Below are positions 43,418 to 52,542 of a DNA stretch of 64,000 nucleotides, piece after piece. A program made the translations under genes and the position numbers. How positions within the stretch are numbered: the stretch's first letter is position 1; every line of letters begins with the position of its first letter. Source of the DNA: Ketobacter sp964016105. GTDB taxonomy: Bacteria; Pseudomonadota; Gammaproteobacteria; Pseudomonadales; Ketobacteraceae. The stretch spans positions 496,001-560,000 of the forward strand of contig CAXHEX010000001.1 in assembly GCA_964016105.1 (NCBI GenBank), written 5' to 3'. The notes beneath the pieces are model-generated. The model ran no database searches, was not told where the DNA came from, and saw only the letters and a program-made list of their open reading frames with translations.

Positions 43418-44329
43418 TCAGTCCTCATTTTTCTGTGGTTTGCCTTTGGCCCTTGGGTGAGCCTGATCATAGACGTTTGCCAGGTGCTGAAAGTCCAAAT
43501 GGGTATAAATCTGTGTGGTGGAAATATCCTCGTGTCCCAGCAATTCCTGTACTGCCCTCAGGTCTCCGCTGGATTCCAGTATGTGGCTGGCAAATGAATG
43601 GCGCATCATATGGGGGTGAATATGCCCGTCAATGTCTTGCTTTACACCCCAACGCTGTAATCGCTTTTGAATGGTAGAAGGGTGAAGCGGCCTGCCTCGA
43701 TTGCTGATGAATAAGTTGCTGCACTTGGGATGACATTCATCCCGCACTTGAAGCCATTGCTGGATAGCTTGCTGAGCTGCCTGTCCCACTGGCACTACCC
43801 TCTCTTTATTGCCTTTACCTAATACTCTTACGGTCTGTTCCTGGGTTTGATAATTTTCCATGGGCAGTTGGATCAACTCACTTAGGCGCAGGCCGGAAGA
43901 ATAGAACAGCTCCAGAATGGCCTTGTCACGCAGGGCGAGGGTGTCGTTGCTGTCAATTCTCAGCAGCTGACCCATTTGATCCACATCCAATGTATGGGGT
44001 AGCCGTTTCTCACCTTTGGGTGGGCGCACACCTTGGGCTGGGTTGTGGCTCACCAGAGTTTCTGCAATAAGAAATCCGTACAAGCCTCTTATGCTTGCCA
44101 GTAATCGTTGAATGGACTTGGTTTTGGCTCCCTTGCGGTGGCGTTCCGCCACCAGTTGGCGCACATGATGGGGCGTTACCTGTTTGGGGTCGGATAGTCC
44201 CTGGCCTTGGCAAAAGTCCCCAAATAACTTTAGATCACGGCCATAGCCCTCCACCGTATTGGTGGAGAGCTGGCGTTTTTGTTGTATATAGAGCAGGTAT
44301 TCTGGTATGACGTCCCTAAGCGCAGTCAT
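43418..44329 (-). CDS. xerC: Tyrosine recombinase XerC
   Basis: Resolves chromosome dimers at dif with XerD. The 303-residue enzyme has an N-terminal SAM-like domain and a C-terminal catalytic domain. Catalytic residues are visible in SSGLRLSELIQL (Arg), the HMMRHSFASH segment (His, Arg), LGHEDISTTQIYTHLDF (His, then Tyr). It lies in the conserved dapF-DUF484-xerC order, starting 6 bases after the DUF484 gene. Confidence 0.96.
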   Translation of the reverse strand: MTALRDVIPEYLLYIQQKRQLSTNTVEGYGRDLKLFGDFCQGQGLSDPKQVTPHHVRQLVAERHRKGAKTKSIQRLLASIRGLYGFLIAETLVSHNPAQGVRPPKGEKRLPHTLDVDQMGQLLRIDSNDTLALRDKAILELFYSSGLRLSELIQLPMENYQTQEQTVRVLGKGNKERVVPVGQAAQQAIQQWLQVRDECHPKCSNLFISNRGRPLHPSTIQKRLQRWGVKQDIDGHIHPHMMRHSFASHILESSGDLRAVQELLGHEDISTTQIYTHLDFQHLANVYDQAHPRAKGKPQKNED

Positions 44330-44335
44330 TAGGGG

Positions 44336-45028
44336 CTAAGACTGTAGGCAAAAATACAAGCGCCGGCTGACAATGTCTCCTATGTAGCGCGCGAAGCTGG
44401 TGTCCATGCTCGAGGTAAAATGACCTGCGTCCGTGCTGCCAATGGCCAATAAACCCAAATCACTTTTATAGTGTAATGGGATCAAGGCGGCGGAGCCTTC
44501 GCTATCGCTATAGCCCGGGAACAGGTTGACCATCTCCTGTTGACGCAGTGTGGTGCATATAATGCGGTCGCCTCGCAACAGTTCACCCAGCTGGCTTTGC
44601 AGTTCATTGCTGCTGGATACAGTGAATGGACCTTTTTCAGCGCAGGGCTTAAACAGGAAAAGCCCCATATGGTTAAGTGCGAAGGTTTTTGCCAGCACCT
44701 GTTTTAGGGTGGTAGCGATATCGGCCACTGTGTTCACTTCCAATAGGCTTAACCCCAGGGCTTTTACTTGATTAAATAGCTCGTCGTTGTCCCGAGCTAC
44801 CGCCATAAACTCGTTGAGTTTGTGGCGAAGCTCTGTGTTGCGGTTGCGTAACACTCCCGCCTGCCGTTCCAGTAAAGAGGCTGCGTGGTCCTGGCCGTGA
44901 GGTAAGGCCATGTCGTAGAGAATATCGGGTCTTTCCTGAAAAAAGTCTGGGTGCGTGCGAAGGTAATTGGCTACGTCTCCAGCGGTGATTTTTTGTTGTT
45001 GCTTTGGTTTTGCCATTGTTTCAGTCAT
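44336..45028 (-). CDS. DUF484 (GAF-like) protein
   Basis: A 230-residue protein of the DUF484 family, with an N-terminal helical part (AGDVANYLRTHPDFFQERPDIL) and a GAF-like C-terminal domain. I chose the ATG at 45,028 because it overlaps the dapF stop (ATGA); an upstream start would lie inside dapF. The family is always found between dapF and xerC and has no established biochemical role. Confidence 0.9.
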   Translation of the reverse strand: MTETMAKPKQQQKITAGDVANYLRTHPDFFQERPDILYDMALPHGQDHAASLLERQAGVLRNRNTELRHKLNEFMAVARDNDELFNQVKALGLSLLEVNTVADIATTLKQVLAKTFALNHMGLFLFKPCAEKGPFTVSSSNELQSQLGELLRGDRIICTTLRQQEMVNLFPGYSDSEGSAALIPLHYKSDLGLLAIGSTDAGHFTSSMDTSFARYIGDIVSRRLYFCLQS

Positions 45029-45855
45029 AAGTTTAGCGTCCCATCGTATACGGTGGTGGCAGGGCCAGTCATAAAAACCGGGTGCCCTGGTCCTTGCCAA
45101 CTGATTTTGAGTTTGCCCCCAGGCAGAGCCACATTGACAGTGTCATCCACAAGATTAGCAGCTATTGCGCTAACTGCAGCAGCGCAGGCACCGGTTCCGC
45201 AGGCTTTGGTTTCGCCAACGCCCCGTTCAAACACTCTTAAACGAATATTCTGTCGATTCACTACCTGAAAAAAACCGATATTGGCTTTATTGGGAAAGCG
45301 TGGATGGGATTCCAACTTTGCCCCGAGCTTTCGAACTGGCGCATTGTCCACGTTTTTTACTCTGAGAACGCCGTGGGGGTTTCCCATGGAAAGGCAGGCC
45401 AGTTCATGCACATCATTATCCACGTTAAATTTATACAGTGGTTGCTGACTTTCCGCCTGCAGAGGAATGCGTTCTGGCTCGAAGATGGGCAAACCCATGT
45501 TCACTTTTACTTGATCATTGCCTTCCAGGCTCAATTCAATGCGGCCTGTATTAGTTTGCACTGGAATGGTGTCTTTATGGGTGAGGCCCTTTTCCCGCAC
45601 AAAGCGGGCAAAGCAGCGGGCGCCATTGCCGCATTGTTCCACTTCGCTGCCATCGGAGTTAAAAATGCGGTAGTTGAAATCCACATCCGGGCTTGAAGGT
45701 GGTGACACCAGCAGTAGCTGATCAAAGCCCACGCCGGTATGTCGATCCGCCAGCCGTCGAACTTGATTACTGTTCAGTTGGACGTTTTGGGTAACCTGGT
45801 TGATCACCATAAAGTCGTTACCCAAGCCGTGCATTTTTGTAAAGTGTATTTTCAT
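45025..45855 (-). CDS. dapF: Diaminopimelate epimerase DapF
   Basis: Interconverts LL- and meso-diaminopimelate for lysine and peptidoglycan. The 276-residue enzyme has both active-site cysteines, in EQCGNGARC and KACGTGACAA. The N-terminus FTKMHGLGNDFMVI is standard. It starts 5 bases after lysA and overlaps the DUF484 gene, so lptM, lysA, dapF, DUF484, xerC and the kinase form one tightly packed operon. Confidence 0.97.
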   Translation of the reverse strand: MKIHFTKMHGLGNDFMVINQVTQNVQLNSNQVRRLADRHTGVGFDQLLLVSPPSSPDVDFNYRIFNSDGSEVEQCGNGARCFARFVREKGLTHKDTIPVQTNTGRIELSLEGNDQVKVNMGLPIFEPERIPLQAESQQPLYKFNVDNDVHELACLSMGNPHGVLRVKNVDNAPVRKLGAKLESHPRFPNKANIGFFQVVNRQNIRLRVFERGVGETKACGTGACAAAVSAIAANLVDDTVNVALPGGKLKISWQGPGHPVFMTGPATTVYDGTLNL

Positions 45856-45860
45856 AGGGC

Positions 45861-47105
45861 TTAGGGTATCAGAGATTCGCAGGCAAGTTGATCCTCATAG
45901 GTTTCCCTACGGCGCACGGTATAGAAGCTGGTGTCGTCCACCATGATTTCAGGGCAGCGGTTGCGGGTATTGTAGTTTGAGCTCATAACAAATCCGTAGG
46001 CACCGGCAGAGCACACCGCAAGTAAGTCACCGGGTTCGATGTTTAACTCTCTGTCTTTACCCAAAAAGTCTCCGGTCTCACAAATGGGCCCCACCACGTC
46101 GTAGGACTGTGTGGCGCCTTGCTTTTTGTTCACTGGAATAATGTCTTGCCAGGCACTGTACAGGGATGGCCGAATCATGTCGTTCATGGCCGCGTCCACC
46201 ACGGCGAATTGTTTCACTTCGGTGGACTTAAGTAATTCCACACGCGTTACCATAATGCCCGCGTTGGCAGCAATGGATCGGCCCGGTTCCATAACCACAG
46301 TTAAATCCCGTTGTCCCAGTTTTTGCAGTAGCGCTTTCACGTATTCGCCGGGGCTGGGCGGCTGCTCATCCCGATAGGTGACTCCTAATCCGCCACCAAT
46401 ATCCAGGTGCTTAATATTAATGCCTTTGGCTTTGAGTTGATCGATGCGTTCGAATAGTCGTTCAAGGGCGTCCATAAAGGGCGTCACATTGGTAAGTTGT
46501 GAACCAATATGGCAATCGATGCCCACTACGTCTACGTTGGGCAGTTCAGCCGCTCTTTCAAAAGCGGTGATAGCGCGATCGATATCAATGCCGAATTTGT
46601 TTTCTTTCAGACCGGTGGAAATGTAGGGGTGGGTTTGGGCATCCACGTCCGGATTAACGCGAAACGAAACCGGTGCCACCTTGCCCAGCTGAGCCGCCAC
46701 CTTGTTCAGGGTTTCCAGCTCCGCTTCCGATTCCACGTTGAAACAATAGACGCCCACTTCCAGGGCGCGGGCCATTTCCGTGGGTTGCTTGCCCACACCG
46801 GAGAACACCACTTTGCCTGGATCGCCACCAGCCCGCAGAACCCGTTCCAACTCTCCTTGGGATACGATGTCAAAGCCTGCTCCCAGTTTGGCTAAAACAT
46901 TTAAAACTGCCAAATTGGAGTTCGCTTTCACTGCATAGCAGATCAGATGGGGGTGATCCCCAAAGGCCTTGTCATAGGCCAGCCAATGCTGCTCCAGGGC
47001 TGCTCTGGAGTAGACATAACAGGGTGTATCCACCGCTTCCACGATGGCGTCAACGGCAACATTTTCCGCGTAAAGTGTGTTATCTCGGTATTCAAACTGG
47101 CTCAT
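45861..47105 (-). CDS. lysA: Diaminopimelate decarboxylase LysA
   Basis: PLP enzyme making lysine from meso-diaminopimelate, 414 residues. The PLP lysine is in ICYAVKANSNLAVL. The GGGLGV segment and the substrate cysteine in GPICETGDFLG are present. It overlaps the lptM stop by 4 bases and precedes dapF, the usual order. Confidence 0.97.
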   Translation of the reverse strand: MSQFEYRDNTLYAENVAVDAIVEAVDTPCYVYSRAALEQHWLAYDKAFGDHPHLICYAVKANSNLAVLNVLAKLGAGFDIVSQGELERVLRAGGDPGKVVFSGVGKQPTEMARALEVGVYCFNVESEAELETLNKVAAQLGKVAPVSFRVNPDVDAQTHPYISTGLKENKFGIDIDRAITAFERAAELPNVDVVGIDCHIGSQLTNVTPFMDALERLFERIDQLKAKGINIKHLDIGGGLGVTYRDEQPPSPGEYVKALLQKLGQRDLTVVMEPGRSIAANAGIMVTRVELLKSTEVKQFAVVDAAMNDMIRPSLYSAWQDIIPVNKKQGATQSYDVVGPICETGDFLGKDRELNIEPGDLLAVCSAGAYGFVMSSNYNTRNRCPEIMVDDTSFYTVRRRETYEDQLACESLIP

Positions 47106-47293
47106 TCAGGGGTCTCATTCGTTTCCATGTCATCGGTTTCGCTCTCGTTACATTCCACGGCCCGGCATGGAGCATTGGTTTGAACCGCCGGGGGCTCATC
47201 CTGTGGCAAATAGAGTGGGCCCTTTTGACCGCAGGCAACCGTGAGGCAAAGCCCAGCGGTTAACAAGGTCAGGCGCAATGCAGGCAATAACAT
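47102..47293 (-). CDS. lptM: LPS-assembly lipoprotein LptM (LppL/YifL)
   Basis: A small lipoprotein of 63 residues. The lipobox LTVAC is followed by the family motif CGQKGPLYLP. LptM helps LptD mature in the LPS export complex. The C-terminal tail is acidic and carries two more cysteines (APCRAVEC). The ATG at 47,293 is chosen over a TTG 12 bases upstream. It overlaps lysA by 4 bases. cyaY, the usual divergent neighbour, is absent and an HxlR gene follows instead. Confidence 0.88.
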   Translation of the reverse strand: MLLPALRLTLLTAGLCLTVACGQKGPLYLPQDEPPAVQTNAPCRAVECNESETDDMETNETPE

Positions 47294-47375
47294 GGTGGTG
47301 TCCAAGGTAATATAAAGGGCGACATTATAACCGCCCAGGCAGGCTGGGGCGAGGAGCCGCTGTCAGGTGCCATCC

Positions 47376-47822
47376 CTAGCTGTGAATCTGGTATTGAACT
47401 TCCCATTGCCTTAGTCGTTCCAGGGTTTGCTCAATGAAGTGATCGGGCCCTCTATTCATCTCTGCCAGCAGATCTGTGGGCAATTTGACCTGGGACCCCA
47501 TATATTGTTTGGACCAGGAAGTGATGGCCATCAATACGTGGATAAGGCCTTTGCCTTTGGCGGTGAGGTAATACAGCTTCTTTTTTCTGTTTTCGGGGTG
47601 AGTGATCTGGCCTACTAAGCCCTGTTTTTGTAATTTGCTTAGGCGGTCACTGAGAATATTGCTTGATATCCCTTCGGGCGCCTCCAGCATTTGGCCATAT
47701 TCATGTCGGCCTAAAAACAACATGTCCCGCACCACCAGCAGAGTCCAATGGTCACCGATGATGTCCAGCCCACAGGCCACTGGGCAGGGGGAGCGTTTGT
47801 GGTGTTCAGTTTTGGAAGCCAT
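47376..47822 (-). CDS. HxlR-family transcriptional regulator
   Basis: A winged-helix regulator of 148 residues. Cys in RSPCPVACGLDIIGDHWTLLVVRDM is the position used by redox- or electrophile-sensing members, followed by the recognition region (GISSNILSDRLSKLQKQGLV) and the wing (RKKKLYYLTAKG). The ATG at 47,822 is chosen because further upstream the frame runs through a palindromic operator. It diverges from a glutathione transferase gene, which it probably represses through two palindromes (inference). Confidence 0.9.
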   Translation of the reverse strand: MASKTEHHKRSPCPVACGLDIIGDHWTLLVVRDMLFLGRHEYGQMLEAPEGISSNILSDRLSKLQKQGLVGQITHPENRKKKLYYLTAKGKGLIHVLMAITSWSKQYMGSQVKLPTDLLAEMNRGPDHFIEQTLERLRQWEVQYQIHS

Positions 47823-47849
47823 GGTGGAGTTGAGCCTTAATAAAAATTT

Positions 47850-47868
47850 CACTTGCATAATGCAAGTG
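47850..47868. promoter_or_regulatory. Operator palindrome 1, HxlR/GST intergenic
   Basis: Arms CACTTGCAT and ATGCAAGTG are perfect 9-base complements around a single central A. The site lies 28 bases upstream of the HxlR start codon. Confidence 0.7.
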
Positions 47869-47883
47869 ATGTCGTTAGGGTTT

Positions 47884-47902
47884 CAATTGCATTATGCAAG
47901 TG
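47884..47902. promoter_or_regulatory. Operator palindrome 2, HxlR/GST intergenic
   Basis: The same element with one mismatch: arms CAATTGCAT and ATGCAAGTG around a central T. Centre to centre it is 34 bases from the first site and lies 32 bases upstream of the glutathione transferase start, so each divergent gene has one nearby copy. Confidence 0.7.
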
Positions 47903-47934
47903 AATTTGCACAAAATCAAAACGGAGGCGCAACT

Positions 47935-48558
47935 ATGTATACCATTTATGGCTTTTTCACTTTTAACGCAGCCAAGGTTCTGCTCACCGCGGAAGAGTTG
48001 GGACTGGACTATGAATACATCGCCCTGGACCCAACAAAGGGCGAAAATAAAAAACCGGAGCATCTGGCAAGACATCCTTTCGGCAAGATTCCGGTACTGG
48101 AGCATAATGGTAATACCTTCATTGAAAGCGCCTCCATTTGCCGATACCTATCTAACGTAAACGGTAAGCGACTGTATTCCGATGACCCGGTGAAGGCCGC
48201 CCATATTGACCAAACCGTGGATATGATGGCGCAGCACATTGGGCGCTGGATGGCATCTTACTTCTGGCAAGAGATCGTGTGTAACAAGTTGATGGGCAAG
48301 GACATAGATACCTCTGCCCTGGCGGAGGCAGAGGGTTTTCTCAAGCAACAGCTGCCGTATATTGATGGTCTACTGGGGCAAAATGCTTACCTGTGTGGAG
48401 ATGAGCTGACCCTGGCGGATATCCAAGCCTTTGCCTACTGCCAGATTCAGGAGAAAACCAGCCTGGACTTGAGCGCTTATCAGAATTTGATGAACTGGTA
48501 CGGCAAATTCAGTGAACGACCATCGGTGGCTAAGGTGAACCCCATGGTATCGCTTTAG
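47935..48558 (+). CDS. Glutathione S-transferase family protein
   Basis: A 207-residue protein of the usual length. The thioredoxin-fold domain has IYGFFTFNAAKVLLTAEEL, KIPVLEHNG and the FIESASICRYL glutathione-binding segment, and the helical domain has LTLADIQAFAY. GGAGG lies 7 bases before the ATG. It is divergent from an HxlR regulator with paired palindromes between, so it is probably inducible, for example by an electrophile. The 3' end overlaps cyaA by 4 bases, convergent. Confidence 0.92.
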   Translation: MYTIYGFFTFNAAKVLLTAEELGLDYEYIALDPTKGENKKPEHLARHPFGKIPVLEHNGNTFIESASICRYLSNVNGKRLYSDDPVKAAHIDQTVDMMAQHIGRWMASYFWQEIVCNKLMGKDIDTSALAEAEGFLKQQLPYIDGLLGQNAYLCGDELTLADIQAFAYCQIQEKTSLDLSAYQNLMNWYGKFSERPSVAKVNPMVSL

Positions 48559-51404
48559 GGGATTTTTAGCGCCTGATTGATGGCCTTTTCCAGCTTTTCT
48601 TTGTGCTGCAAAAATTGAACAGTTTGTAATTGTGCCCCCTGCAAATCCAACTGACTCAGATCCAGATCGGTGATGTAGCAGGGGTATTGCTCTTTGCTGC
48701 GGCGTAGAGAAGCAATGTAGCCGGCGATGGCCGCAAATAAGGCGTCGCCGTATTCCAATTGTGAAAACTCCTGATTATCACAATACACCGTATAAAACAC
48801 GTCTCCGAAGGTTCCGGTTTGGGCGATGGCTTGCACGTTGTGGTGATCTTTTTTCTCTTCCACAGTATCAAAGTTCCTACGGGTGGCCTGGAGTTCGCCA
48901 CGACTACCGCGCTTAATTTCGTGGTAGCTAACCTTGTGATCGTTAGAGGGTTCTTTTTGAGTCAAAGTGTTACGTCGTAGTTGGATGTTCTCAAGAAAAT
49001 GACGAATAGAGTTGAGCACGGTTTTTTCGTCAAAATAATGTTTACGGGTAAAAAAGATAGAGCCATTCTCATCGCTAATATAAATGTCAGCTTCTTTTCC
49101 CATACGTTGAAAGAACACCTGCACCCGCGCAGGTCGAGCCATTTTTGCAATAAGTCGCAAAGGGTGTTTACTGAGAGCGTTTCGGTCCACTACGATTTGA
49201 CTGTATTTGGGTTGGGGCTGGTTCAGTGACTCAATTAACTCAAGGTCACTGCGTAGCCCTCGTACATACGGCGTATTGCGTTTAAACTGCAGCATGTAAA
49301 TATAGTGCTCTACCTCAAGAATGTAGCGAGTGTTTAAAGACCGAGTGCCACTGTAGTAGCAGGCAATAATATCCCGGAATAATTCCTCAACCCGCGCGGC
49401 TATAGAGCTGGCTCGGCTTGGACAAAAACAGCGTACTTCCAATTTGGGCAGGGGAATAGACCCGTCTGGCGGGATTTGCCGCATATAATGTACCAGGCAG
49501 TCGATTAAGGCGTTCTCTCCACTGTAGGCGCTGCAAATAATTTCTCCCCAACTATTAAACGTGATTTGATCCACGGTTAATGCCAGGTTGCTATGGAATG
49601 CACTATAGCTAAGGGCATCGCTTTGGTCTGAGAGCCGGTGAATGCCTTTTTGAGTCATGGGCCGCATTGGGTCCAGACCGGCATTTATATACAATGTGAT
49701 TTGGGTGGGATAAGCGGCAAACTTAAAGTTTTTCTGGGGTGTATAGGGCATGCCCTCAGGATGAATCTGGAAAAACGAGTGTACAATAGCCTGGAGCTCA
49801 TGCTCCGTGAGGTCGGTGTTATTGGCTTCCACCGACAATCGTGTATTCTGATCTAATAGTTTATTGAAGTAACACCAGGCTATTAGCTCTACGATGCTGC
49901 GATTCTTTTTAGTGGGCTCTCGTCCTACGGCGTCTTTTGTTTTTAAGTAACCAGGAAACACCGCCCAGTGGTTATTAATGCCGTGCTCAGTATCCCGAAC
50001 GTAATGAAACGAGAGGTGGTCTTCAATCAAGCTGGATGTAATACCCGGGTTAACAAATTCTATTTTTCCACCTTTACGTTCAAACACGGCGTACAGCTTT
50101 CTCCCCAAAATATTCATGTCATCTTGCTTGATTAGAGCCTCGATATTATTTTCCCTGGCGAAGGTAGAAAGAAATCGATAGCTGTGATTTAACTCTTGCA
50201 CCAAATCCTGGCGTTCTTCTCGCACTCGGTTAATTTTCCAAAGTTTGCGATTGTCCAGTTGTTTAATATAACTTTCGTCCCATCCCCATTCTTGCACCAG
50301 CTTCATCATGAGTTTGCGGCGCCAGTTGGTTTGGTTTAGCTGGGGGGTTCGGCTCAGACTTTCATTCACTTTGAAGTAAAAGCAATGGCGAATCAGTTCC
50401 AGACGACGAAATTGTTGAATTTTCATCAGATAGGCTTCAATTTTCCGATACAGCATCACGTAGGGATCCAGTTCATCCAAATTGAGATTGCCTGAATAGA
50501 TTTTTTTCTTGTACACCAGGCTCAAACTCTCAACGTTGGGATGCTCGCTGGCGTACACTTCAGTGAGAACGATTTTGATCACTGATTTGTAGGGAGAGTC
50601 GATACCTTTGTAGAGTTGCCACATGCCGGCACCGATAAACTCACCAGCTGGGAATTTTGAGATACCACCAAAATCGACGCAATCTTCCGAGCGTATAAAG
50701 CGCTTATGTAATAAGTGATCGGCGATATCGGAATATTGGTGTTCATTGTAGGCAGGTATCATCCACCACAGGGGCATTCTTCCTGCCACGATGATACTGG
50801 TGCGATAGAACTCATCCAGCAAAAGGTAGTGTTGTGCGCTGCCGCAATCTTCCCCGGAAAGATCGCCCCGTACTCCGCTGCGAAAGCCGATGGGGTCCAT
50901 CAGGAAAAAATGGACTTCCAACCCAATTTGGTCTGCCCACTGTTCTATACCCGTCAGTTTATCTTGAAGTTCATCAATGGCATCTTGTTTAAGGCCAGGG
51001 TCGTAGCACACCCAGATGTCCATATCGCTGGTTTCTGAGTGGGCTACGGTGCCAGTGCTGCCCATCAGAAAAACGCTGTAAATGCGATCCTGTTGAATGG
51101 CTTTTTTGCGATAGACAAAACTGCGGGAAATGGCTTGGGCAGCGCGCAAATTGGATTTATTGGGGGTGAAGCCGCTTACACCGCAGGGCGTGGCTCCAGA
51201 TATGTAGCCCGGCAGTGAAGGATGGTTGATATGCAGCAGCAATGGCAGAGATTCCAGGAACAAACGGTGTCGGCTACTCAACGTAGACAGCATTCTGTCT
51301 AACCGGCCGCTATTGACCTCTAAGAAACGTTCTTTCAATTGTTTCAGTAGTTTACGGTCAACACCTTCCTGCAAATCCGGTGCAATTTCTTTTGTTAGTG
51401 ACAT
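48555..51404 (-). CDS. cyaA: Class I adenylate cyclase CyaA
   Basis: Makes cAMP for CRP/Vfr-type regulation. The 949-residue protein has the family's N-terminal catalytic domain with the nucleotidyltransferase motif LMGSTGTVAHSETSDMDIW around residues 112-130, and a C-terminal regulatory part. It lies alone, divergent from pldA. Length is slightly above that of the E. coli enzyme. Confidence 0.95.
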   Translation of the reverse strand: MSLTKEIAPDLQEGVDRKLLKQLKERFLEVNSGRLDRMLSTLSSRHRLFLESLPLLLHINHPSLPGYISGATPCGVSGFTPNKSNLRAAQAISRSFVYRKKAIQQDRIYSVFLMGSTGTVAHSETSDMDIWVCYDPGLKQDAIDELQDKLTGIEQWADQIGLEVHFFLMDPIGFRSGVRGDLSGEDCGSAQHYLLLDEFYRTSIIVAGRMPLWWMIPAYNEHQYSDIADHLLHKRFIRSEDCVDFGGISKFPAGEFIGAGMWQLYKGIDSPYKSVIKIVLTEVYASEHPNVESLSLVYKKKIYSGNLNLDELDPYVMLYRKIEAYLMKIQQFRRLELIRHCFYFKVNESLSRTPQLNQTNWRRKLMMKLVQEWGWDESYIKQLDNRKLWKINRVREERQDLVQELNHSYRFLSTFARENNIEALIKQDDMNILGRKLYAVFERKGGKIEFVNPGITSSLIEDHLSFHYVRDTEHGINNHWAVFPGYLKTKDAVGREPTKKNRSIVELIAWCYFNKLLDQNTRLSVEANNTDLTEHELQAIVHSFFQIHPEGMPYTPQKNFKFAAYPTQITLYINAGLDPMRPMTQKGIHRLSDQSDALSYSAFHSNLALTVDQITFNSWGEIICSAYSGENALIDCLVHYMRQIPPDGSIPLPKLEVRCFCPSRASSIAARVEELFRDIIACYYSGTRSLNTRYILEVEHYIYMLQFKRNTPYVRGLRSDLELIESLNQPQPKYSQIVVDRNALSKHPLRLIAKMARPARVQVFFQRMGKEADIYISDENGSIFFTRKHYFDEKTVLNSIRHFLENIQLRRNTLTQKEPSNDHKVSYHEIKRGSRGELQATRRNFDTVEEKKDHHNVQAIAQTGTFGDVFYTVYCDNQEFSQLEYGDALFAAIAGYIASLRRSKEQYPCYITDLDLSQLDLQGAQLQTVQFLQHKEKLEKAINQALKIP

Positions 51405-51502
51405 GGTTCTCAGTATAGGAGTTGATTAAGATTCTGCTTGAAAACAGAGCAGGGAATCGCATACTTTGTGGCTCTTAAAACAAATTACATTAGGGGTGGT
51501 GC

Positions 51503-52531
51503 ATGGCGAGGCTGTTTTGGTGCGTGATTTTTGGTTTAGGGGTGGCTAGTTTTGCGCATGGCTTCCCTGATCCTAAAGATCTACCCGTGTTTGATAGTCT
51601 GGGGGAATGTATTGAAACTGTACTACCCGATGTGGACCCCACCATGACTGTTGGTGAGATCGAAGCAGAGTGCCGCACCTATATGGGTAAGGAAGAAGCT
51701 GAGGCCAAGGAACAGGAGTATTCTGCCGCGTTAGAAAGAATGGCCATGGAGCGTAGAACGGAATGGAATCCCTTTGTTATTACACCCCATCAGAGCAATT
51801 ATTTATTGCCCTACAGTTATATGAAAAAACCCAATGACGATCTTTATGATGATCAGATTTTGGATGAAGGTTTGGACCACGCCGAAGCAAAATTGCAGAT
51901 CAGTATGAAGGTTCCCCTATACGATCGTGATTTGCTGGTGGAAAACGATGGGATTTTTTTCGGTTTTACTCTTAAAGCGCTGTGGCAGGTCTATAACAAA
52001 AAAGTGTCAGCACCGTTTCGTGAAACCAACTATCGGCCGGAGATATACTACTTCTTACCTTTGCGTGTGATAGATGAAGAGTCTAATAGTGCCGTGGCCA
52101 TTGGTTTCGAACACGAATCCAACGGTCGCAGCCAACCCTTGAGCCGTAGCTGGAATCGTATTTATCTGAATTATTATTACGCCAAAGACAATTACCTTAT
52201 TTCATTTCGTCCCTGGTATCGCGTTCCTGAAGATGAAAAAAACGGTCCTGATGACCCTAAAGGTGACGATAATCCCGATATCTATAAATACATGGGCTAC
52301 TTTGAATTATCGGGTACCTGGGAGCAGAACGATTACGAATTTTCGTTGATGTTACGCAATAACTTGAACTCCCCAAATTACGGTGCCATTCAATTGGATG
52401 CCAGCTTTCCTATCTGGGGTCGGGTGCGAGGTGTTGTGCAGTATTTTAATGGTTACGGTGAAAGCTTGATTGATTACAATCACCGGGTTAATCGACTGGG
52501 TTTTGGAATTCTATTAACTGAGATGCTGTAG
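51503..52531 (+). CDS. pldA: Outer-membrane phospholipase A (OMPLA)
   Basis: An outer-membrane phospholipase A1/A2 that removes phospholipids misplaced in the outer leaflet. The 342-residue protein has a signal peptide ending near FAHGFP, then an extra acidic N-terminal part, then the barrel. The catalytic His and Ser lie in FEHESNGRSQPLSRSWNR, with the Asn 12 residues after the Ser as in E. coli OMPLA (His142, Ser144, Asn156), and the closing GYGESLIDYNHR motif. It is followed after 11 bases by a LOG-family gene. Confidence 0.95.
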   Translation: MARLFWCVIFGLGVASFAHGFPDPKDLPVFDSLGECIETVLPDVDPTMTVGEIEAECRTYMGKEEAEAKEQEYSAALERMAMERRTEWNPFVITPHQSNYLLPYSYMKKPNDDLYDDQILDEGLDHAEAKLQISMKVPLYDRDLLVENDGIFFGFTLKALWQVYNKKVSAPFRETNYRPEIYYFLPLRVIDEESNSAVAIGFEHESNGRSQPLSRSWNRIYLNYYYAKDNYLISFRPWYRVPEDEKNGPDDPKGDDNPDIYKYMGYFELSGTWEQNDYEFSLMLRNNLNSPNYGAIQLDASFPIWGRVRGVVQYFNGYGESLIDYNHRVNRLGFGILLTEML

Positions 52532-52542
52532 GTAGAGTCACT

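Noticed and set aside
43418..44329. Phage or integron integrase
   Set aside because: The sequence and the dapF-DUF484-xerC order identify it as chromosomal XerC; no att-like repeats or phage genes are nearby.
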